The notes beneath the pieces were generated by a model that did no database searches, was not told where the DNA came from, and worked only from the letters and a program-made list of their open reading frames with translations. Shown piece after piece: positions 52,853 through 59,477 of a stretch of 64,000 nucleotides of DNA. A program made the translations under genes and the position numbers. The stretch comes from DATAVB01 sp036267955. Its GTDB lineage: Bacteria > Actinomycetota > Actinomycetes > Mycobacteriales > QHCD01. Position 1 is the first letter of the stretch. Every line of letters starts with the position of its first letter. Location: NCBI GenBank assembly GCA_036267955.1, contig DATAVB010000116.1, positions 1 through 64,000 on the forward strand, in the 5' to 3' direction.

Positions 52853-52885
52853 CACTCCGCCTTTCCCGCCAACCGCCGCTTTTCC

Positions 52886-52934
52886 CGCCAATGTGGCGTT
52901 GGGGTGACTAGATTGCCCCAACGCCACATTGGCG
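52886..52934. repeat. Intergenic palindrome, family B, copy 2
   Basis: A perfect 19-bp stem, cgccaatgtggcgttgggg (52886-52904) with its complement (52916-52934), carries the same tgactagattg loop as the 38.3-kb copy. One A-T pair of copy 1 is a G-C pair here, a compensatory change that supports selection on pairing. It lies between convergent genes and can serve as terminator for both. Confidence 0.85.
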
Positions 52935-52951
52935 CATAACGGGGCCGTGGA

Positions 52952-53494
52952 TCAATGCAGCGGCCACTCCCGCAGCACCTCGTACCGCGGCTGCGGGCCG
53001 AGGTGGCTGCGGATCAGGGAAAATCGGGTTACCTCGAACTCCGGCCCCCGGTATTCGCGGAGCGCGGTCAGCACGCCCAACCCGGACGGATCACCGGGAC
53101 GCCAGCGGCCCAGCGTGAGGTGCGGCCGGAATGGGCGTCGTTCCAGGGTGATCCGGGCCGCCCGTACGGCAATCCGGATCCGTTTCGCCAGGCTCTCCAA
53201 CGCGGCGATGTCACCGCTCAGCCCGGCCCACAGCACCCGTGGCTCGCCCCGCTCGGGGAAGGTGCCGGCGCCCTCGATCGCCAGCCGCAACGAAACCCCG
53301 GTTACCGTGTCGAGCCGGGCAGCGATTCTGTCCATTGTGGATTCTTCTATCTCGCCGAGAAAGGCGAGGGTGAGGTGCCAGCGTTCGGCCGGGGTCCATC
53401 TGGGTGCGCCGGGTAATCCGACGCACCCGTCGACCGCGCCGGCCAGGTGCCCGATCGCGTGTTCCGGTGGACTCACGGCAACGAAGACGCGCAC
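52952..53494 (-). CDS. thpR: RNA 2',3'-cyclic phosphodiesterase (2'-5' RNA ligase family)
   Basis: 180 residues from GTG 53494. The two HxTx motifs of the 2H phosphoesterase superfamily are present: HLTL at 40-43 (HLTLAFLG) and HLTL near 125 (HLTLGRW). RVFVAVSPPE and HLTLAFLGEIEE are typical of the N-terminal half. It opens 2',3'-cyclic phosphates in RNA. It lies four bases downstream of the MFS gene stop, in the same leftward direction, so it is probably part of the MarR-controlled transcript. Confidence 0.92.
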   Translation of the reverse strand: MRVFVAVSPPEHAIGHLAGAVDGCVGLPGAPRWTPAERWHLTLAFLGEIEESTMDRIAARLDTVTGVSLRLAIEGAGTFPERGEPRVLWAGLSGDIAALESLAKRIRIAVRAARITLERRPFRPHLTLGRWRPGDPSGLGVLTALREYRGPEFEVTRFSLIRSHLGPQPRYEVLREWPLH

Positions 53495-53498
53495 CCGG

Positions 53499-54854
53499 TC
53501 AGTGTGCCACCGGCCGCGGTCCAATCAGTTCGGCCCGTTCGTCCTGCTCGGCTCGTTCGTCCTGCTCGGCTGGCGTGAGCACCCGCAGGTACGGCGCCAC
53601 TCCCGGCGCCCGCTCCACCCGGAGTCCCTTGCTGCGGGCGAAAGCCAGCCCAAGCACGAGGGCCGCGAGGAACGAAACCACGCCCCCGCCGACGATGCTC
53701 ACCCGCGGGCTGGTCACCTCGGCGAGCCAGCCGATCAGCAGCGAGCCGAAGGGCGCACCACCCATGAATACCAGGAGATACAAACCCATCACCCGGCCGC
53801 GCATCGAGGCGCTGATGCCCATCTGCACGCTCGCATTCGCCGCCGTGGTGAAGGTCAGCGACGCGACCCCGGTCGGGATCAGCAGGATCGCGAACGTCAC
53901 GTAGGTCGGCATCAGGCCGGTCATCGTCTCCAGCACCCCGAACGCGAAGGCCGAACCGAGCAGCAGCCTGATTCGCGGTCGCGCCTTGCGTCGCCCGGAC
54001 AGCAGCGCGCCGCCGAGTGAGCCGACCGCGATCATCGTGGAGAGCAGGCCGTACGATTCCGCGCCGGTGTGGAACGTTCCCTTGGCCATCAACGCGATGG
54101 TCACCTGGAAATTCAGCCCGAAGGTGGCGACGACGAAAACCAGCGCCATGGGCAGTACGAGATCGTGCCGGGAGCGTACGTATCGCAGCCCCTCGATCAA
54201 CTGCCCCTTCTTGCGCGGCACCGGTTTCGACCGGTGCAGCTCCGAGACCCGCATCAACAGGAGCCCGACGAGCACGGCGATATAGGACACCGAATTCAAC
54301 ACGAATACCGTGCCCGTGCCGACCAATGAAATGAGCACGCCGGCCACGGCCGGCCCGATGATGCGAGCGCTGTTGAAGGTCGCGGAATTCAGGCTCACCG
54401 CATTGCTCACGTCGGCGTGGCCCACCATCTCGACCACAAAGGACTGTCGCGCGGGGTTGTCGATAACGGTGATCAGTCCCAGCAGGAACGCCACCAGATA
54501 AACGTGCCAGATCGCGACCACGCCGCCCAACTCGAGCAGGCCGAGCGAGAGCGCGCAGAAACCCATCAGGATCTGGGTGATCAGCAGGATCTTGCGCTTG
54601 TCGTAGCGGTCGGCGACGACGCCGCCCCACAGTCCCAACGCGAGGGTCGGGGTGAACTGCAGAGCCGTGACGACGCCGAGCGCGGTGCCGCTGTTGTGTG
54701 TGAGATCGAGGACCAGCCAGTCCTGCGCGACCCGCTGCATCCAGGTGCCGATATTGGAAACGACCTGGCCGCCGGCGAAAAGCCGGTAATTGCGGATCCG
54801 CAACGAGCGGAACATTCCCCCGTCCGGCCGTTTTGCCGGCTCGGCGGTCCTCAC
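53499..54854 (-). CDS. MFS transporter in a MarR-controlled unit
   Basis: 451 residues from GTG 54854, which overlaps the MarR stop as GTGA; a longer upstream frame covers the regulator and is spurious. About twelve helices are seen, with MFRSLRIRNYRLFAGGQVVSNIGTWMQRVAQDW and GGVVADRYDKRKILLITQ in the first half. This is the MFS_3-type pattern of drug exporters. The C-terminal tail has a 7-residue repeat (AEQDERAEQDERAE). Coupling to a MarR repressor suggests a substrate-inducible efflux pump. Confidence 0.9.
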   Translation of the reverse strand: MRTAEPAKRPDGGMFRSLRIRNYRLFAGGQVVSNIGTWMQRVAQDWLVLDLTHNSGTALGVVTALQFTPTLALGLWGGVVADRYDKRKILLITQILMGFCALSLGLLELGGVVAIWHVYLVAFLLGLITVIDNPARQSFVVEMVGHADVSNAVSLNSATFNSARIIGPAVAGVLISLVGTGTVFVLNSVSYIAVLVGLLLMRVSELHRSKPVPRKKGQLIEGLRYVRSRHDLVLPMALVFVVATFGLNFQVTIALMAKGTFHTGAESYGLLSTMIAVGSLGGALLSGRRKARPRIRLLLGSAFAFGVLETMTGLMPTYVTFAILLIPTGVASLTFTTAANASVQMGISASMRGRVMGLYLLVFMGGAPFGSLLIGWLAEVTSPRVSIVGGGVVSFLAALVLGLAFARSKGLRVERAPGVAPYLRVLTPAEQDERAEQDERAELIGPRPVAH

Positions 54855-55285
54855 GAATCGATCAGTTGGTCCATCACCTCTATTGCTGCCCGCAGTGTTT
54901 CCCGATCCTCGTTCGACAGCTTCTTCAGACGCTGACTCAGCCACGCTTCGCGTGCTCGCACCTCCTCGATGAGCTTCGTACCGGCCTCGGTGAGAGCGAC
55001 GATCACTTGACGCCCGTCGGTGGGATGCGGCGCGCGGGCAACAAGGCCACGCTCCTCCAGGGAGGCGAGCACCCTGGTCATCGACGGCGGTTGCACCTTC
55101 TCGTGTGCAGCCAACTCCCCCGGGGTCATCGGACCGAACCGGGTGAGCGTGTTCATAGCGGCAATGTGCGTCAGCGTGACCGAGGGATCGGCACGCTGGG
55201 ACCGTAGACACCGGTTCAGCCGCACAACGGCGAGCCGGAGGGAGCTGGAAAGCGTCCCCACCGGTGGCACTACGGTCTCGGACAT
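54851..55285 (-). CDS. MarR-family transcriptional regulator
   Basis: 144 residues from ATG 55285. The winged helix-turn-helix is near 45-105 (LTHIAAMNTLTRFGPMTPGELAAHEKVQPPSMTRVLASLEERGLVARAPHPTDGRQ), flanked by dimerisation helices. It should repress its own operon, which includes the MFS pump and probably thpR, with release by a small ligand. A short inverted repeat sits immediately upstream. The neighbourhood matches mycobacterial Rv0880, as I recall it, in part. Confidence 0.92.
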   Translation of the reverse strand: MSETVVPPVGTLSSSLRLAVVRLNRCLRSQRADPSVTLTHIAAMNTLTRFGPMTPGELAAHEKVQPPSMTRVLASLEERGLVARAPHPTDGRQVIVALTEAGTKLIEEVRAREAWLSQRLKKLSNEDRETLRAAIEVMDQLIDS

Positions 55286-55294
55286 ATCGTTAGC

Positions 55295-55310
55295 ATACCT
55301 CACGAAGTAT
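55295..55310. promoter_or_regulatory. Candidate MarR operator
   Basis: atac-ctcacgaa-gtat is a short inverted repeat 10-25 bp upstream of the MarR start, in a clearly AT-rich stretch (tagcatacctcacgaagtat). Its position would block the start of transcription of the MarR-MFS unit. The arms are only four bases, so it is tentative. Confidence 0.35.
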
Positions 55311-55340
55311 CTCACCGCCACCGAAACCGTCCACTGTGGA

Positions 55341-56798
55341 CTAGTTGATGCCCAGGGCCGCCTTGATCGGGTCGATGGCGAAATAGATGACGAACGCGAC
55401 GGCGACGATCCACAGCAACGGATGGATCTCGCGGGCCTTGCCCTTGACCGTACGGAGGATCACGTAGCTCACCACGCCGGCGCCGATGCCGTCGGTGATC
55501 GAGTACGTGAAGGGCATCAGCACCATCGTGAGGAACGCCGGCACGGCGACCGAGAAGTCGTTCAGGTCCAACCGTTTGATCTGGCCGATCATCAGGCAGC
55601 CGACCAGGACGAGTGCCGGGGTCGCCGCCTCCGACGGCACGACCGACACCAGCGGGGTGAGGAAGAGGGCCACCACGAACAGGGCCCCGGTGACGACGCT
55701 GGCCAGGCCGGTCCGGGCGCCGTCGCCGACGCCGGCGGCGGACTCGACGTAGGCCGTGGCCGAGGACGCGCTGGCGATACCGCCGGCCGCGGCCGCGGTG
55801 GCGTCGACGAAGAGCACCCGACCCATCCCCGGCAGCTCGCCGTTCTCATCGAGCAGGTCACCCTCGGCCGCGACGCCCATCAGGGTGCCGATCGAGTCGA
55901 AGAAATCCGAGAGTACGAGCGAGAAGACGATCAATACGGCGGCGACAACACCGATCCGCTGGAATCCGCCGAGCAGCGAGAAGTGCCCGAACAGCGAGAG
56001 ATCCGGGCTCTGCGCCACCTTGTGCGGCAGCTTCGGGACGTTGAGCTGCCAGCCGTCCGGGTGCACCTTGCCCTTGGCGTCCACGGCCGGCCCGGCCTTT
56101 GCGATCGCCTCGACGATGATCGCCAGGATCGTGTTGATCACGATGCCGATCAGGATCGCGCCCTTGACCCGCAGCGCCATCAGCGACGCCATGATCAGCA
56201 GCCCGACGACGAATACCAGCACTGGCCAACCGCGCAGGCTGCCCGTCCCCAGCTGGACCGGGACCGTCGTACCCGCCGCATCCGGGATCCGGCGCACGAT
56301 GCCGGAGTCGACGAAGCCGATGAACGTGATGAACAACCCGATGCCGACACCGATGGCGGTCCGCAGTTGTTGCGGAATGGCGCGCAGCACGGCGGACCGG
56401 AATCCGGTCAGCACCAGCGCGATGATGACCAGGCCCTCCCACAGCACCAGCCCCATCGCGTCCGGCCAGGACATCTGGCTGGCGACACTCGCCGCCAGGA
56501 ACGCGTTCAGCCCGAGTCCGGTAGCCAGGCCGTACGGGTAGCGCCCGATCACGCCCATCGCGATCGTCATGACCGCGGCGACCAGGGCGGTCACCGCGGC
56601 AACCGGCGGGATGCCGAGGAAATGGTGGTCCGCGTCCGGTGCGGTGCCGATGATCAGCGGGTTGAGCACCACGATGTACGCCATGGCGAAGAACGTCACG
56701 ACGCCGCCACGGATCTCCCTGCGCACCGTGGAGCCACGGGCCGAGATCGAGAAGTAGCGGTCGAGAGTGGACTCCGGTCGGGTGGCTGTGCCCGTCAT
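55341..56798 (-). CDS. NCS2 purine permease (AzgA-type guanine/hypoxanthine transporter)
   Basis: 485 residues with twelve to fourteen membrane segments. LDRYFSISARGSTVRREIRGGVVTFFAMAYIVVLNP is the AzgA-type start, and NAFLAASVASQMSW, the IGLFITFIGFVDSGIV region and SSATAYVESAAGVGDGARTGL contain the substrate-site residues. It imports purine bases with protons. The ATG has a GGAGG site. A TCCACTGTGGA 11-mer overlaps the stop-codon side of the gene. Confidence 0.9.
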   Translation of the reverse strand: MTGTATRPESTLDRYFSISARGSTVRREIRGGVVTFFAMAYIVVLNPLIIGTAPDADHHFLGIPPVAAVTALVAAVMTIAMGVIGRYPYGLATGLGLNAFLAASVASQMSWPDAMGLVLWEGLVIIALVLTGFRSAVLRAIPQQLRTAIGVGIGLFITFIGFVDSGIVRRIPDAAGTTVPVQLGTGSLRGWPVLVFVVGLLIMASLMALRVKGAILIGIVINTILAIIVEAIAKAGPAVDAKGKVHPDGWQLNVPKLPHKVAQSPDLSLFGHFSLLGGFQRIGVVAAVLIVFSLVLSDFFDSIGTLMGVAAEGDLLDENGELPGMGRVLFVDATAAAAGGIASASSATAYVESAAGVGDGARTGLASVVTGALFVVALFLTPLVSVVPSEAATPALVLVGCLMIGQIKRLDLNDFSVAVPAFLTMVLMPFTYSITDGIGAGVVSYVILRTVKGKAREIHPLLWIVAVAFVIYFAIDPIKAALGIN

Positions 56799-56849
56799 CT
56801 GCTGTCCTCCGGCGGCTGGGGCGGATCATCCGCGGGTAGCCTGCCTCAT

Positions 56850-57107
56850 GTGAGCAGCGCAGATGAAAACGGACCGGCCGAACGCACCCTGGAACCGATC
56901 CGGGCCGATGCGCTGCATGTGGTGCTCGTCGGCACCGCCGGCTGGGTGATCGCGGTCGTGGTGCTGCTGTTCGCCCGTGGCTCGCACGACAGCTGGCTGT
57001 GGACCGCGCTGGCCGGCGCCGGCCTCGGGTTGCTCGGGATTCCGCTGATCGCGGCGCAGCGGCGTACCGCCGCCCGCCGCGGAATGGGCAACACCGACCG
57101 CGACTGA
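56850..57107 (+). CDS. DUF2530 small membrane protein
   Basis: 85 residues from GTG 56850. Two membrane segments, VVLVGTAGWVIAVVVLLFA and WLWTALAGAGLGLLGIPLIA, are separated by a short charged loop and a basic C-terminal tail. This matches the actinobacterial DUF2530 family (Rv0879c-type) as I recall it. The function is unknown. It is divergent from the purine permease over 51 bp. A much longer open frame runs upstream in the same phase but its earlier part is antisense to the permease gene. Confidence 0.82.
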   Translation: MSSADENGPAERTLEPIRADALHVVLVGTAGWVIAVVVLLFARGSHDSWLWTALAGAGLGLLGIPLIAAQRRTAARRGMGNTDRD

Positions 57108-57153
57108 CCTCAGCGCAGCGTAGCCGCGCCGGCACAACCAGCGTATTTCCAGG

Positions 57154-57206
57154 GCGCAACCCTCCAGTTGCACGGCCGCCTCTCATGTGCAATCCTCCAG
57201 TTGCAC
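57154..57206. promoter_or_regulatory. Duplicated ArsR-type operator
   Basis: Two 20-bp inverted repeats lie 33 bp apart start to start: GCGCAACCCTCCAGTTGCAC (57154-57173) and GTGCAATCCTCCAGTTGCAC (57187-57206). The arms are GYGCAA/TTGCAC around an 8-bp spacer, CCTCCAG being common to both. They lie 31-83 bp upstream of the SRPBCC start, whose operon ends with an ArsR gene. Spacing by about three helical turns would allow two dimers to bind the same face. Confidence 0.85.
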
Positions 57207-57236
57207 GTCAAATCGATAAGCTACGGAGGCAGTCCG

Positions 57237-57692
57237 ATGAGCGCAGATCGCATCGAACGGGAGATCGTCATCGCGGCACCGGTAGAGCGGGTCTGGGCCG
57301 TGCTCACCGAGCCCGAGCACATCGGCCAGTGGTTTGGCCAGGGCAAGCCGACCGAGATAGACCTGCGACCGGGCGGCATCATGCGGCTCGACCACGGCGA
57401 GTACGGCGATTTCCTGACCCGGATCGAGAAGGTGGAGCCGCCGAGCTACTTCTCGTACCGGTGGGCCAGCGCGTATCCGAATGTGGTCGCCACCGACGAC
57501 AACTCAACGCTGGTGGAATTCAGTCTCTCCGCGGAGGGGACCGGCACCCGGCTTCGCCTGGTGGAGAGCGGATTCGCCACTCTGACCATCCCACCGGAGC
57601 GGGAGCAGCACGCGTCGCACGCAAGTCACTCCGGCGGCTGGCCCGACGCGCTCGGCAACCTGCAGAAGTACGTGGAGCAGACCGCGGCATGA
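57237..57692 (+). CDS. SRPBCC/AHSA1-domain protein
   Basis: 151 residues from ATG 57237 (GGAGG site seven bases upstream). IEREIVIAAPVERVWAVLTEPEHIGQWF opens the START-like fold. IDLRPGGIMRLDHG and GTRLRLVESGF follow. These proteins bind hydrophobic ligands. Its ATGA overlap with the ArsR gene and the operator pair upstream indicate a small autoregulated operon, a common pairing in actinobacteria. Confidence 0.9.
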   Translation: MSADRIEREIVIAAPVERVWAVLTEPEHIGQWFGQGKPTEIDLRPGGIMRLDHGEYGDFLTRIEKVEPPSYFSYRWASAYPNVVATDDNSTLVEFSLSAEGTGTRLRLVESGFATLTIPPEREQHASHASHSGGWPDALGNLQKYVEQTAA

Positions 57693-58015
57693 CCGCCGCG
57701 CCGGACGGGGCCGGGCCGGTGCTTACCGCACTGGCCGACCCGACCCGCCGGCAGCTGCTGGACCGGCTCGCCGCGCACGGCGAAACCACGGCGACGGTGC
57801 TCTCCGCGGAGTTGCCGGTCAGCCGGCAGGCCCTGGTGAAACACCTGTCCGTACTGGAGAATGTCGGGCTGGTCCGCAGTCGGCGGGACGGCCGGGAGCG
57901 ACGCTACGCGGTGCGACCGGAGCAACTGGTCGACACCGCCCGCTGGATGAACGACGTCGCCGATCGGTGGAGCACCCGGCTGGACGCCATCCGCCGGATC
58001 GCCGAGGGCGGCTGA
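57689..58015 (+). CDS. ArsR-family autorepressor
   Basis: 108 residues from ATG 57689. The winged helix is LADPTRRQLLDRLAAHGETTATVLSAELPVSRQALVKHLSVLENVGLVRSRRDGRERRY. No metal-binding CxC motif is present, so it belongs with the SdpR-like non-metal repressors coupled to SRPBCC proteins. The start overlaps the preceding stop by four bases. It most likely binds the GTGCAA-N8-TTGCAC pair ahead of the operon. Confidence 0.93.
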   Translation: MTAAPDGAGPVLTALADPTRRQLLDRLAAHGETTATVLSAELPVSRQALVKHLSVLENVGLVRSRRDGRERRYAVRPEQLVDTARWMNDVADRWSTRLDAIRRIAEGG

Positions 58016-58024
58016 AGTCACCGA

Positions 58025-58771
58025 TCAAACCGCGATACGTCCACCGTCGACCGGGAGAATGGCTCCATGGACGAAGCTCGCGTCATCCCCCGCCAAATAG
58101 GTGACGGCCGGAGCGATTTCCGCGGGCATACCGGGTCGACCATGGGGAATTGTGGCGGCAAGCTGGTCGAGCCCGTCACCCATCACTGCCGTTCCCTCCG
58201 TCCGGGTCGGGCCAGGGCTCACCGCATTGACACGAACACCTGAGGGCCCGTATTCGGCGGCCCAGGACTTTGTCAGCAGGACCAGCGCGGCTTTGCTTGA
58301 GCCGTACAGCGCCATATTGGCCTGTCCGTACTGAGCAACCATGGTCGTGATGTTGACGATCGATCCCTTTCCCCGCGCCGCCATTGCCGGCGCCAGCTCG
58401 GCGACGAGAAAGAATGGCACCTTTACATTGATTCCGTAGACCGTGTCGAATTCTGTCTCGGACGTCGCGTCCGTCGGGCCGAACGGAAAGACACCGGCGT
58501 TGTTGACCAGTATGTCGACACGCCCGCCCAACTCGACGGCGCGGCGGGCGAGATTACGAGCGCTCTCCTCGTCAATCAGGTCAACGGCGACGAAGTCGGC
58601 TTTCCCGCCTGCCGCACGGATCTCCGCCACCACGCGGTCGCCCCGATCCACATCACGGCCGGAAAGAATGACGTGCGCCCCGTGAGCTGCGAGATCGATC
58701 GCTGTTGCGCGACCGATGCCGCTGTTTCCACCGGTGACCAGCGCTACAGAACCTTCGAGATCGGTAGACAT
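58025..58771 (-). CDS. Short-chain dehydrogenase/reductase (SDR)
   Basis: 248 residues from ATG 58771, which has GGAAGG about 11 bases upstream; the ATG at 58792 has none. The cofactor motif TGGNSGIG is at 13-20, NNAG near 89 and the catalytic YxxxK in LYGSSKAAL near 150. It reduces or oxidises a carbonyl with NAD(P)H. Divergent transcription from the TetR gene, with two operators between them, makes it the likely target of that repressor. Confidence 0.93.
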   Translation of the reverse strand: MSTDLEGSVALVTGGNSGIGRATAIDLAAHGAHVILSGRDVDRGDRVVAEIRAAGGKADFVAVDLIDEESARNLARRAVELGGRVDILVNNAGVFPFGPTDATSETEFDTVYGINVKVPFFLVAELAPAMAARGKGSIVNITTMVAQYGQANMALYGSSKAALVLLTKSWAAEYGPSGVRVNAVSPGPTRTEGTAVMGDGLDQLAATIPHGRPGMPAEIAPAVTYLAGDDASFVHGAILPVDGGRIAV

Positions 58772-58802
58772 GGAGAAACGTGTTCCTTCCATTCACACTA
58801 AC

Positions 58803-58845
58803 TGAACAGATCTGTTCAAGTCTGCTCATCTGAACAGATCTGTTT
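58803..58845. promoter_or_regulatory. Duplicated TetR-type operator
   Basis: TGAACAGATCTGTTCA (58803-58818) is a perfect 16-bp palindrome. TGAACAGATCTGTTT (58831-58845) is a second copy with one outer mismatch, 28 bp away. Both lie in the 88-bp divergent gap between the SDR and TetR genes, the second only 14 bp before the TetR start. This is a textbook arrangement for an autorepressor that also controls the enzyme gene. Confidence 0.9.
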
Positions 58846-58859
58846 GGTAAAGTCAAGCC

Positions 58860-59477
58860 ATGACGACGAAGCCTCGGCGGCGGCCGGCCCTGGAGCGGGT
58901 GATCGCGACCGCTGACCGGCTGTTCTACGAGGGCGGGCTGCACGCGACCGGCGTCGACCTGATCGCTGCTGAGGCAAATGTCTCCAAGGCCACGCTCTAC
59001 ACGTACTTCCACACCAAGGACGACCTCGTGGCGGAATACCTGCGTGGGCGTAGCGGCGCCTGGCGGGCGCATGTTGTGCACGAACTGGAAGGGCGCGGCG
59101 GCGATCCGCGAGCGCGCATCCTGACCGTGTTCGATCTGCTCGGCGAGTGGTTCACCACCGATGGCTTCCGCGGCTGCCCATTCATCAACTCCGAGGCCGA
59201 GAGCACTCCGGAAGCGCCCGGACATCGGGTGAATCTGGAGCACCGCGCCTGGGTCCGCACGTTGTTCGCCGGCCTTCTCGCGGAGGCGGGCCTGCCCTCC
59301 CCCGACCGGGTCGCTCCACAACTCACGTTGCTCTACGACGGCGCGATGAGCAGCGCACAGGTCGAGTCAGACATCGATTGGATCGATGCGGCCAAGCGCA
59401 CCGCCGACGCCGTCATCGACGCCGAACTCGCCCGTTCGCGGCGGACCCGAAGGCGCCCACCTGCAGCAGGCGGCTAG
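58860..59477 (+). CDS. TetR/AcrR-family transcriptional repressor
   Basis: 205 residues. The N-terminal helix-turn-helix is TADRLFYEGGLHATGVDLIAAEANVSKATLYTYFHTKDDLVAEYL (about 17-61), followed by a TetR_C ligand domain with FRGCPFINSEAE. No Shine-Dalgarno sequence precedes the ATG (ggtaaagtcaagcc), so translation may be leaderless. It should repress itself and the divergent SDR gene through the twin palindromes. The stop overlaps the convergent sacsin-like gene by four bases. Confidence 0.93.
   Translation: MTTKPRRRPALERVIATADRLFYEGGLHATGVDLIAAEANVSKATLYTYFHTKDDLVAEYLRGRSGAWRAHVVHELEGRGGDPRARILTVFDLLGEWFTTDGFRGCPFINSEAESTPEAPGHRVNLEHRAWVRTLFAGLLAEAGLPSPDRVAPQLTLLYDGAMSSAQVESDIDWIDAAKRTADAVIDAELARSRRTRRRPPAAGG

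Noticed and set aside
55020..56849. Upstream part of a 695-residue rightward frame
   Set aside because: Only its last 85 codons (from 56850) look real; the rest is antisense to the MarR and purine permease genes.
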